A stretch of 64,000 nt of DNA from Branchiostoma floridae (Eukaryota > Chordata > Leptocardii > Amphioxiformes > Branchiostomatidae): the NCBI RefSeq assembly GCF_000003815.2, contig NC_049995.1:14551378-14615377 (forward strand), read 5' to 3'. The first letter of the stretch is position 1. The number at the start of each line of letters is the position of its first letter. The notes beneath the pieces were generated by a model that searched no databases, had not been told where the DNA came from, and worked only from the letters and a program-made list of their open reading frames with translations. This document shows positions 46,347 to 59,700 of the stretch, in pieces. The position numbers and the translations under genes were made by a program.

Positions 46347-49300
46347 ATGGCGACCACGGTCACCTTGATGTTGACCGTTCTCGTGGGAGCTCCTCTCGCG
46401 AGATCTCAGTTCGTGACGCAGGACTTCTCTCACACGGGGATCTGCACGGGCCCCCGGCCGCTGTGCCGCTGTACGGAGCCGCTGAAGGACCACTACTTTG
46501 TGGACTGTCACGGGAAGGGCCTCAGCTCCATTCCTGACGACATCCCGGAGAAGACGCTGGTCTTGTGAGTACTTCTGGACGAATTTCTTTCAATCTAAAT
46601 TGCACATTTCTAAAAAGCTGCAGGTTACTACATATTGAGTTTAACTGTAAAGTTTGTTGGAAAATTTTCCTAACAATAATAATATTTCGTGTCTAATTAT
46701 ATTGTTTTTTGATGGTATCAAAATGAGTTATGTCTGTTGGAAAATTTTCCTAACAATAATAATATTTCGTGTCGTGCAGTAAGTAGATGTTATCAAAATG
46801 GTGCTCATGCTACAATGCAGAAGTTACAATGCAGTAAAACGTTCAATAATTATAAGTTACGGTATCCATGGAGGAAACAAGATCCTCTATAAGTTGCCAA
46901 AATGCTCAGTTTTTGCCACAAATTGTCTCAAAAAGACTTTGTCATGGCTACTTCATGTATCAATGCATCCAAAGTATAAGATTCGATTCCAAAATATCAA
47001 CCAGACTAGTGAGTTAACATGGTGACCTCTGTGGCCTCTGGGGTCGTCACTTTTATTGCATTTTGTTCACCTCTACCTACACTTAACTCCAGAAATCCAA
47101 TAAAATTGCCATAACATAAAGAAACAACAAGGAACTCTGAACGTGCTGCCGTACGTTCTACCATACACGTGAGGATACACTTACCTTTATTCTATTTTAA
47201 CGACTTGATTTCCCTTTTGTCCAGGCGTTTAAGCTGGAACAACATCGTAAAGATCCCAGCTGGTGCGTTCCAGCGGCTGAAGTCTCTCAACGTGCTGTGA
47301 GTCGCAGTTATTTCTGTTATTTTACGATACTCATGTTCCCTTCTCACCCCCTTTCCACTCGGACGGCGCTCTCGCCGCGCTCTCTCTGCGACCTAAAACT
47401 TGACTGATCGCTTAACGAATTGTCTAGAAAAGAAACGAATTTTTCTACACTTTGTGTGTTGTGTTGTCTTCTCAGTCACACTTTTACATTTTGTATGACA
47501 TACCGAGTCTGGAAGCGAATACGAAGGTTACACGTATACTATTTAGGTTGCAGTGAGAGCGCAGCGCGATCCCCGTCTTGTGGAAAGGGGGGCCTAACAG
47601 TTAGATCTGAATATTCTATTATAGTAAAGAAATTGTTACAAGTCGTTGACCAGCTATAATAAAAATTTTAGGTGACATTTGTTATCACATTTTACTCTTT
47701 GATTGCTGATGTCTTTTGCAAAGATTTGCGTTTAGCACAACCATCAAGATGTCCTTTGCATTTTGAAATGTTTATATCCTAACACCAAACTTTTTCAAAG
47801 GGACAGAAAGACTATTTTTATTGTAATTATTTGCCTTTGTAGATAATGTCAGTTATTGCCCTTTTGTACGTTTTATCTGACAGTGTCTAGTCATATAGTG
47901 GTGAAAACTAGCTTCATGATGCTATGATTCTAAACAAAAATCTTGTTTACATCTCAATATTCCAAGTCATCTCCAGATGAACACCATCGCGGATATAGAG
48001 GAGGGCGCGTTTGCAGGGCTGACCCATCTGCGGGAACTGTGAGTGTAACGGCATAACATTCGCCAACCCTTTGTTTCCCTCGTGTATTTCTTATATTCAT
48101 AACGTGAATTTAAAAAGAATGGATTATACACGTATGTATATTTGTGTTCAGGGTGGTACATCTCTTCTCACTGGCTCTTCATTTTGTACGATTGTATTAT
48201 ATTGTATCTACATGCTATATATATATCTATAATCTCTAATTGGTTATGATAATGTTCACCCCTGTAAACCTGCCAAGCGCTTTACATGTTCTACACCTAC
48301 ATTCTGTTGTTATCTTATACATGTAAGCCCACAGACACTGGGCATATAAAAAGCAAGACACAAAGTAAGATTATATTTATTGCATTAGCAACTTACTGTT
48401 TTTATTCATCAAGCGTTTTTTTTTCTTCTTTTCAATGAAAACTCCAGGGATCTTCATTCGAACGTGCTGACGAACATTAAGGCAAAGACTTTCCGTCCGC
48501 TCATTTCATTGGTCAGGATGTGAGTTACCGCTACGTTTGAATATTTGAATGTTTATGGTATGAAATTGACCAAACTCTATGTTACCGCTATATAGGATTG
48601 TGATTCAAATGTAGCTTAAGTTCATTGTTTCAGTGTAAGTAGAGCTGGCTCTGCACTCCAGCCAATGGTGTAACCTTATGAGAGCTACAGATAAAGTAGC
48701 TTTGAAATGTTTTTAAAATTATTGCTGGCATTTTTTGGTTCTGCATTGTTGTCACAAGTAACAAATGTGTATGTAGAAATGTGTAAAAATCTATACATCT
48801 GTCCTTTTTTCAGGGATCTGAGCCACAACATCATCAGTAACATTCAAGACGACGCCTTCAGGAATCTAAACAGGATCAGGACTCTGTAAGTGGTGTACTT
48901 TACTAGTGTTCATCCTTTTTTTAAAAGACGTAAGAATTAAACGAATGCTTCGTACGTTTTCGAATTGAGAATACCGTTGCTTTCTTAAAAGCTATTAGAG
49001 TCTGTCTTTGTACGTACGTAACAATTCACCAAATTCTCTCTTGGTAAGAATATTGCTTTCAAGAAGCTGTGATTAATTCGAATAGTACTAATACATTCTA
49101 TCATGGATGCTCATCTGTGTTAGTAGTGTTTGACCAATTGCTGACGACACGTATCTGCAAGATCACGTGTAAATAAGATCAGTTGTCTGTAACTCTGGCG
49201 AGTTTGCATTCTAAAGTGATTGGTGATCGGTCATCAGTATTGATCCTGAAGAAGGCGACAGTGGTGGTTGAAAATTCGATCCGTGTGTACTTCTGTGTTG

Positions 49301-49746
49301 AAAAAAAGGATTAGTATTGTACTATAATTATACATTTATTTCAATTGTTTCGCAGTGTGTTGAATGGGAACCACTTCTTCTGCGACTGCGAGCTGCTGTG
49401 GCTGCGGAAATGGCTGTTGTGGAAGCGCCACACAGTAGAGATTACCGGAGCTACATGCAGCATGCCCGAGACCTTCAAGGGACAAGGCATCTCAGACACG
49501 GAAGGACGACTGTTCATCTGTCCAGGTATGGTACTTTGGACTTCTCAAGCCGATATTAATGGTAACTTGCATTATATAGTAAACGAATCAGGTGCTCAGA
49601 GACAGCACCTGAGACTTCATCACTTACCGATAGTGCTTTGCCACTTTTCCTGTTCTATTGCAATATTCACGGTTTCAAGACAAATGTAACAACAATGAAA
49701 TGAGAACACGGAAAGACAAAGACATAGAGAGAAAGTCATCTACATC

Positions 49747-49809
<63 letters not shown>

Positions 49810-49969
49810 GCACGCACGCACGCACACACACACGCACGCACGCACGCACGCACATACACACACACACATACACACACACAAACACGCACGCACACACACA
49901 CACACACGCATGCACGCACACACACACACACACGCACACGCACGCACACACACACGCAAGCACGCACGC

Positions 49970-50000
<31 letters not shown>

Positions 50001-53000
50001 GAGAGAGAGAGGGAGAGATTGAGAGAGCGAGGACAAATGCACAGCCTAAACAGTCGGATAGGCTAATTAACACTATTCTGTCTTTGTATGAAGCATAAAG
50101 AACACCAGGTTGCGGAAAAAGGACATAGAATGCCAAAACATAATAAAACGTCTAATTTCAAGATAGCAAAACATGTTCTCTTGAAAAGGACACGCAAAGT
50201 AGATTATATTGGCGCCGTCTAAACTTGTATCACAACGTGTATCCCAGCTGTTAATGTCCTAGATAACTAGTATGAACTCGATAAAGAGCGAATCAATCAC
50301 ACAGAGATAAGACCAAAAAAGCCGCTTCCTTCTCAACCGACAGCCCGGCTTTGATACAATTAAACCCGTAACAGCTGATATCAACATTGGGGTTAATCCA
50401 CCGGGCCTGCAGCCCAGACAATAAACGACTTGAAAAAAATCCGCTCAGATCTTGTGTTATTTTACAAGCTGTTGCCGTTATTCAACGTCATTATGCGATG
50501 AGACTTAAAACAAAGATGATATGTTGAAAAACAGAGGCCGGCTGTATGCGCTTACTACCAAACCTTTATTGTTTCAATGGTTACTCATTCCGAAAATGAA
50601 AGCAAAATCAATATTTACATACGAAGGCACACCTTTCTTTTCACAAGTCTGCCTACGTCATATCCGGAGGAACTACGGTTCAACATCTGGAAGCAAATCT
50701 TGACACTGCCACATGATCCGAGTCTAATGCAAAACTGCGTATAAAAAGTACTAGTGTCTACAGGAAGATTTAATAAAGATAGTAAAACAAGAAAGCTTCT
50801 GAAAAAAGCTGGCCGGTGCGTATTTTGGAAAAAGCCTGGATGTTAAAAAAAATCACACGAAATAAGAGTTTTTAAACATCGAATTACTGAATTGGTCTTT
50901 CTTCTATTAAAAAAACACTACGTGAGATTTGTCTAACAAAGAAAAAAAAAATTAGCAAGTGGGGTTCGAACCTACGATCTACGGAAGATAGGTACCGTGC
51001 TGTAGACCGCTCGGCCACGCTGGCTCGATTACGCAACAGCACGTATAGAAGGGCTATTTGCTTAAAGTGACCGATCCATGCATCCATCCATCCATCCATG
51101 CATCCATACAACCGCTTCTCCCGTCTCATAGCTGGTGCTACGCACCGGCAAAAAACATGGGGAGGCTTTTGTAAATCGAAAGAACATGGCCGCACTGCCA
51201 GGATGAAAAAGTATGACGCTCCAATACTTTTTAAGAGCGAGTATATGGACATCTCGGTCCATTGGTTGGAGCAGAGAAGCTCTAGCACGTGCACAGTACC
51301 TGTTCGTTGTGACGCTTCGCTCACTTGGTGGCTTATGCTGTGGTTATATTAGAACTAATAAAGCTTTATTACATCGTATAAACATGCATCAAAGGAAAGC
51401 ATTATCACCATTTAATGTCGCTATATTCAGCTACTGTTGGGTACTTCATTTCTACCAAATGATATAACTGATTTCGTTTTTATAACTACTAGAACGAGTA
51501 TGCGGACACCTCAGCTCCTCGGTTGGTGCAGAGAAGCTTCGCCATGTGCACTACCGCGACATTGTCACCGTGTACTACCGGTGTGTGCAGGGATATGCGC
51601 TACTGTCTGGAGTCCTTTACTCTTATTTATTCCTTTTTTTACTCATTAATTTCGTTTTTAAAACTACTAGAACGAGTATGCGGACACCTCAGCTCCTCGG
51701 TTGGTGCAGAGAAGCTTCGCCATGTGCACTACCGGGACATTGTAACCGTGTACTACAGGTGTGTGCAGGGATATGCGCTACTGTCTGGAGTCCTTTACTC
51801 TTATTTATTCCTTTTTTTACTCATTAATTTCGTTTTTAAAACTACTAGAACGAGTATGCGGACACCTCAGCTCCTCGGTTGGTGCAGAGAAGCTTCGCCA
51901 TGTGCACTACCGGGACATTGTAACCGTGTACTACAGGTGTGTGCAGGGATATGAACTACTGTCTGGAGATCTAGAGCGGAGCTGTGACTTCAACAATCCA
52001 TACTGGACCGGGCAGAGTCCTGTCTGTAGCGGTGAGTGAATCACATCCATCTCTTTAACCCTATCCAGACCTGAGGGGTGGGGGGCTAAAAGTGCCTGCG
52101 CCAACTTTGACGTCGTATACCTGCCGAACGACGTGTGCTAGGACTACGAAACTTGGTGTCAGTGTCGTCGTCATTGTCAACAAAAGACTTGGCAGACTTA
52201 GACACCAATATGATAACCTTTATAGTCATCTTTTTCTTTAATACCTTCAAGTACCTTTAAGTATAGCGGAAATTTCATATCAAAAGAGCCCCCCTCCCCC
52301 CCCCCCCCCGGTCCCAGGTATCCCCAAAAAGCCCGGTCTGGATAGGGTTAAGCTCTGACTGATGAGTACTAAAAACTGGTAGAGAGCCGCTAATTAAACG
52401 TTACGTCAGCACCTACCCAAATGGCATATTTCATAACAATGCATAAGCAGCTTCTTGAGTTGTGATGTTACCCCCCAAAAGCTTTACACTTCTGCGGACA
52501 TGCATATGAAAGTAAAGCGGCAACGCATTGCGCTCCTACTTATAGAAGGCCCTAGATCTGAAGAGACAATTGTAGGCTGGCATTGAAGGATTACATATTT
52601 CATACAGCCATTCAAAATGCCATCAAAGATATGCGTTGACTTATTTATATCGGCACAGTTTCACATAAAGCCGTCTAAAACTCGGGGTTCTTCGTGGCAA
52701 TGTTGGTAAAGGTTGCAGTATCATAGATATTACTTCATTGAAAATTAAAAAAAAAAAAATCGCGGGTCTCAGTGGCAAATGTGCAGATGTTGACACACTG
52801 GCAACACCAAATCCGTAGGTGTTTTTTTGCACCTTTAGACAGATTAGCTGTGAGGCTCGGTGGGCGTCACTCCACCGTCATGGGGGCAGGGGCATGGCGA
52901 GTTTAGAACTCAGGACCTTCTGATTCTGACTCCAACGCTCTAGCCGTTGCACCACACAGACACCCCATTGAAAATTAATCAATGGAATAAATGGCAGACA

Positions 53001-56000
53001 TAACTGGAAACCTAAATACGCCGTTGCAGCTAAGAACTGCGGGGACCCCGGCCGGGGAATCTACGCAGAGCGTCACGGAGAGAGCTACACGTATCTGTCC
53101 GAGGTGCGCTATGAATGCTGGGAAGGGTACTACCTGGTGGCGGGAGATCTGCGCAGGCGCTGTACCATGGATCTGGACAGCAACCTGAAGTGGGAGGGAT
53201 CTCCTCCGATCTGCCTTCGTGAGTACAATAATTGTGTGAATGGGTTTATCAGTAGGAAAATTAGATTCTTTAACCCTATTCAGACCGGGCTTTTTTGGTC
53301 ATCCCTGGACCGGGGGGGGGGGGGGGGGGCTTTTGAGGCCCTCCACTTCTAAGTCCATTAACTCTTGAACGACGTGCCGTAGGGCCACCAAATTTTCAGG
53401 ACATGATATCGACATAATATCTGACGAGTATTTGACGTTTGACGTTATGTTGACGTAAAATGACGTAATTATGACGTCATCAATCTGATTATATTGGCCA
53501 GACCCATGAAAAAAGGGTATTCTCAGAATACTTAAAGTTATACTACAAAAATGTAACAACAAGTGCAGATAACAGAATAATAATGTTTATTACGACTTGT
53601 ATTGTCAATAGCAACATCGATTACGTCATAATGACGTCATAAGATGACGTCATGCACATCTAAGATACGAGTTAGGCTCCGCCATATTATATCCACTACC
53701 TTGAATTTTTAGAAGTTCTTTTTTTGCAACAAATTATCACAAAGGGCAATGGAAATAGACTAAATTCATTCATTTAGATAGTTTTTGATGAAACAAGAAA
53801 TCTTTTTAAAAAAGCTGTGCCTTGCCGCGTATTTTATGTTATTTTGGTAAGATAGACTAGATTCTACGCTTAAAAATCCCGAGTTCCACATGTCGCCCCC
53901 CTCCCCCCCTCATTATCATAATTTATGTCAGATGAATTTTTGGCACATTAAACAGGTTTTGTAAAACGTTTTGACCCACAATGAATATGCATTATTTTTT
54001 ATTACAAACTAAGTTCCTTCTGATGCAATCTGTGATATATATTTATATAAACATGGTGAGTTAAAGCGTAGATTTATTACGCTGGACCACATACAGTAAC
54101 ATGCGTCTAGAAGAGCGTTTTAATACTCGCCTGGAATGTACTATTGTCTAACTAAGCCATAAAACTCGGCAAGGAAAGAAGGGCCTTTGGAAGGGGCTTT
54201 GGAAGGGCTGGGTTAAAAGGTCCGTCCGTCCGTCCATGGAAGAAAGCTGGCGTAAAGCCTTGCCTGGCGGCAAGGCAAAAATACCAGGTAGTTACAAATT
54301 TTAAGGGATAATTAGCTTGTTATTCTTGATCTGGCCATACGGTCCGCCATCTTGGATTTTGGGCTGATGACGTCATCAAATTAGCATAATTTATGCATAC
54401 ATAATTATGAAAGATATGCTAAATAATATAAGATTTTATTTATGTAACAAAATAGCAGTAATATAGCAAATAAATGTGAAAAATACATTGTTAGAACCAA
54501 AAATTGTGATTTTTGGCAAAACTGCCTGTCAGCAAACGGTTGCCATGGCAACACGAAAAAATGGAAAATTTGTAAAACTTCGTAAAATTGTTGCCAACAA
54601 TATTTTAGGAAAACTCACCAAATTTGGTGGCTTTAGCGTAAGGCGTTCTGGCGTTATAGGACATCGAAGTTGCCGCGGGCCTCAAAAGCCCCCCCCCCCG
54701 GTCTGAATAGGGTTAATGACCATTTTTATTGTAAATGCAATGGACAAAGTCATAGACAAAGTGGCGCTGCACTCAAGTACAATTACTTATATCACAGATC
54801 CACAACAAAGCTACATATGGTTAGACAAGGATAAACTTAGGCAAATTCTATGAATAAAGTTAACGTAAGATATAACAGATACTCAATTGCCGAGAGCAAA
54901 TCGAATTTAGCTTGGTAAAAATGGTTTACACAATGATATAAATTCAAATTTAATGACCATTCAATTGGCATTAACATAAACCCGACGGGAGGTATACAGA
55001 CTCAGTCAGGTGTGAGATCACATTCTTTTCATAACGCCACCACGCGGCAAAGAGTAATAAAGACCACCAGAGGCATGTGGGTAGTAAATAAGCAGTTGAA
55101 GAAAGACCGTTTGTAATTCAAGAACCTTATCTTAGGTTTGGAATAGAAGTAAAACTAATAGTACAGTGAATTTACACTTTATAGTGATATTACTAATGAT
55201 TAGATAAAACACAAACGTCAAACACGTTCAATATGGAAATAATACGAACTCCATCCTTCAAAAGTAATGTTCATGAAATCTGAATCTTTTTGTTTCAGTG
55301 GAGACAAAAACACAGGCCACGCCCACAGAAGAAGCTATCGAAGGATCAGGTGACATCCCCAGCCATGAACATGACCACGACGAAGAGGAAGAGTCCATTA
55401 TGAAGAAGGTGGAGGAAATTCTCAGTCACCTCAATGAATCCTTGTCCTCAAGCAAACCCCCTACAGAAGAGCCGACTGGTCCAATCACGGAGCCGCCCAT
55501 GCCTTTACTGTCGCCGGAAGAGGAAGAAACACTTCGGATCCTCAATCACGGAACCCCTGCGATCGAAGAACACACTGAGCACGACATCATAGAAGAGGAA
55601 AAAGAAGAAGCAGATTCTCTACTTTCTGGTGGCGCTCTGTCCGTTGTGGAAAGAGCGATCGACGTTTACGATGAACACATCAAAGAACACGAGAAAGAAG
55701 AAGACGAAGAGATTCTCAAGGCCCGAGAAGAGATCTACAACAGTGAAGAACAAGAAAAAGTAACGGAAGAAGAGGGTCACGATCATACCAAGGAGGCTGG
55801 AACTCCTGGAAGTAACATCATCACAGAGACTGGTTTGGAACTACCTGACGAAATCTTAAAGGTGTTTGAAGAACACCAGCACGACGAAAGTGAAGAGGAA
55901 GTTGCAGAAAACGGAGTGTTTGAAGAAAGAAACAGGATTTCTGATGAAGACGTGATGAGGATGCTGCAGGAACTCGCCGCCGTTGATGCCGCGTCTGGTA

Positions 56001-56662
56001 AGGAGCGTTTGATACCTTACTTATATCTACAGGTAGGTGTGACATATCAGCTGAACAGAAGATATCAGTTTATCATGGTAAGCTATGACAAATTATGCAT
56101 TTCTTACAAATAACAGAATTATGCAGGATGTACGAAGTTGTTGACTTAAGCTTCTAATGTGCAACATGATGAGAGGTCATATAAATGATTAGAATATAAA
56201 CTTGTTATATGGGAACTACAATTAAGATCTTGTGGCGGAAGAAGTACCACCTATGTTCTATGGTGTAATGATATAAATAAAATATATAAGGTATAGGGCC
56301 TTTGACCCAGCTTGACGCAGAGAACGTCAGCAAAGCCAAGCCAACGACATACACTTTTTTCTATACACTATTGATATTTCAGATAACATCCTGGCCCTTC
56401 TCGGTGCTCTTGAGGAGCTCGCAGAGAAAGAGGTTGACCTTGACGCTGAGCAGCTTGACCTTGCTGCCACCATCTTGGAAAGGATCGTAAAGCTTGGTGG
56501 GATCGACGCGGTGATTGCTGGGAGACTGGTGAAGGTCATTAGTTACCTGACGGGGCTGACCTTGGAGAATATGGTGGAAGCGGAGACAGAGTACCAAGCT
56601 TGTACAAGGTCAGTTTATGTGTGTTTGTGTGTGCGCACCTGTGTGTATTTTTATGTGTGCGT

Positions 56663-56700
<38 letters not shown>

Positions 56701-59700
56701 AAGTATATGTCTGTGTATGTGTGTGCGCGCGTGTTCGTGTGTGTGTCTTTGTATGAGTACGTGTGTGTGTGTGTGTATGTCTGCGCGCTCACATGTGTGT
56801 ATAAATGTGTGGGCGAATTTGCGTGACTGTGAACATGTGTGTGCTTGTATGTGCCTGAGTGTGTAAATGCGTGTGTGTGTTTCTGTGTCATGTACAACAT
56901 ACCTAAAAACGCTATTGAAGATTGCCTAATATTATATTTGGTATGCAGCAATGTCCTGACCTGACGACAACAAGTAAACTTTAGGTTTCTTGGTAGTTTT
57001 TCAAGGTACTGCAGTATATCTAGTGGTGCGTACCTAAACTCATCTTCAGGTTCAGGTCCGGATTCAAGTCCAGCAGTTCAGGTTCAGGTCCGGACTTTAA
57101 GTCCGGACCTGAACCATCATTGCGTATTATGTGCGCTAGAAAGTTTTCTTTTTTGAGGGGGAGGGGGGATGGTGCATATAAAATTGCATGTTAGCATGAA
57201 CTGAAATGCAATGTGAAAAATACAGCCAATGTAGACACGAAATGTTTTTTGTCTTTTTCAGTGCAAATTTCACTGTCTATGGAAGGTTTTAGATGGTTTA
57301 GAGCAAGAAAAGGGAATATAAGTGACAGATAGCTTTTTGCAAGTCCGGACTTGAGTCCGGACATTTAGGTTTTTTTTGGACTTGGACCTAAACATTTCAA
57401 GGTCCAATTCCAAGTCCGGGCTTTAAGTTCGCACCACTAAGTATATCATATCAATATTATCCATTGTCTTCACAGGATTGTTAAGAGCGTTGACGTCATG
57501 AACATGCAAGTCGAGTCCAGCGCTCCTGACGAGATGTTCGAGTCAAATTACCTCGCCACCGGACTGGTCAACCTGGGTAACTCTTTTGAGGGAATGTCAT
57601 TCGCAGACTACGGGGACGGACAGGTATGGTAGAGAGTTTAACTTTGACTCGCGTTTAAGAGGAAACATATCCAAACAAATTCAAGTAACAAAATTCTGGA
57701 TAAAAGTTGTTCGTGCATTTGTAACAGATGCGTTGGGGTGGCGTCCGTCCCCAGTTTTGTAGCCCTTTTGTAGCATGGTCTTCGATAAGATTTAACCGGG
57801 GATCGAACTGATGACATACTGATTTCAGGGTGACCACTTGGCCATTACACCGGTTCTTACTTTGCCTTCTTATAAGTCTCCATCTTCCCATCTCCATGTA
57901 GGTCCAGTTGTATCAGGAGGACGGTAGTTCCCCGGACAGACACAGCTCCTACATCCGGCTGCCGCCCAGCCTGCTGACCGGGAGGGAACTCCACAACATC
58001 AGCCGGGTGCACTTCGCTGTCTACAGGGAGAGCAATATATTCAAGGTAACTGTTAGTAACACTATCGCTATGATATTAAGATATGCGTCAACACATTCAA
58101 GATAACAACACTAGCTTTTAAGACGCAGAAACAGTCTGCTGACCGGGAGAGATCTCCATAACATCAGCCGGGTACACTTCGCTGTCTACAGGGAGAGCAA
58201 CATATTCAAGGTATATTACTTTTTTTGTTCTTCTGTCGATTCGACAGATGAGCAGGCAGACAGGCATTTACCTGTTTGCCTGACCTACACATGACTTTTC
58301 ATGGTGAAGGAGGGGTGTGCACTTCCTTCTCCACCCTCTCGTCTACTGGAGCACTAAGTCTCACAGGGACAGAACTGTATGACACGTATTACTATGATGA
58401 TGATGATGTATTACCGACACTGTCTTTCTGATTTTAAGATATGATATTTCACAAGGCTAGATTTAGATCTAGAGACACAGTAGCTAAGGTCCATACTGAT
58501 TGATTATTGATATCACTACGTTTATTAGCCGAAGCAATATGGAAAATATGCCAGCTGTTGGCTTGAGCAGATGGACAGTACGTACTAGGCTTACAATTTT
58601 AGTACGAGAAATTTTAGTCATGGAATACAATGACCAATGTCCGGAATACATAAACCCTTTTCCGCCTTTTGAGCTCAAAGAACAAAGTTATCACAGCCAT
58701 TTAACGACACTACTTGAATACACACACTCAACATCAAAATGTGCTTAAATATATTCAATAGTGACCAAAGCTAATTATTTCGTCATAGCATTAAGTATAG
58801 AGATAACTATGTGAGCTTAGGCAGTGGGTTATGGCTTACGTAATCAATGTTGACAAACAAATAAGTGGCACTTCTTGGTACGTCGATGTAGGTTAGACAT
58901 CCAGGTAATAAGATACGCCAAAAATAGTTACTCAAGCAACTGGATATGGTTTTGGAAACGGTCAGACGTTTCGGATAGAATCCACTATCATTCGTCAGTG
59001 ACACTGAAGTGACTTGGAAGAAACAGGTCTTTTATACTCTAACTATGAATGAAGACAATTTCAGTCGTCCAATAGGAAACGTTATAAGACAATTCAAACT
59101 GAAGGCAATTTGGATTCCAAAGGGAACAAAGGTAAGGCAACGTCAAACTGAAGACAATTTGGCTTTCAAATGACACTTCTTGGTATTTCAGGCTATGCAG
59201 AAGGCGTCACCACACATACATCACTCACCAATCATAGAGGCGTACATCACTGACTCCAAGGACATCGACCAGGTCCTACGTGGTGACGTCATTTCCGCTT
59301 CCGTCGGCAACCTTCATCTCAGCGAGCTTCCGGATCCGGCTAAGATCGTGTTCTATCACGAGGAGGATAATGTAAGTGATCATCATCACTTACAATTCCT
59401 CTACGTGTGGCTATGGTAACACCTTGCTTCATCTTAAGTTCATGAACAAATCTTTAGGTGTGTCTTTGTGTTTGTGTGCTATGTGACATATAATTTTGTT
59501 CTGCCTGTAAAATCACAATCACAATTTGCGTGCTTGTTTGTCTTGGTGGTGTGGTCCGCAGTGATTCTAGTGGAAGCTTAATGTGGCTAAGGTAAAAAAA
59601 GAACACACAGCTACTTCAGGTAAATAGTTTTCTCTGCAATACTTAAAGGTGTCTACGGTGTTTTGTAATATCTAATTTTTACATTTTTTGTTGCAGCTCA

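Noticed and set aside
49675-50136. Cys/Val and His/Thr repeat frames
   Set aside because: They are translations of the CA microsatellite on the two strands.
50954-51027. Functional tRNA gene on the minus strand
   Set aside because: Box A and B are good, but acceptor and T stems have mismatches and the anticodon loop is too long.
58840-59160. Retroelement 3' end (motif around tttcggatagaatccacta)
   Set aside because: It resembles tails of some retroelements I know, but I see no coding part or clear border.
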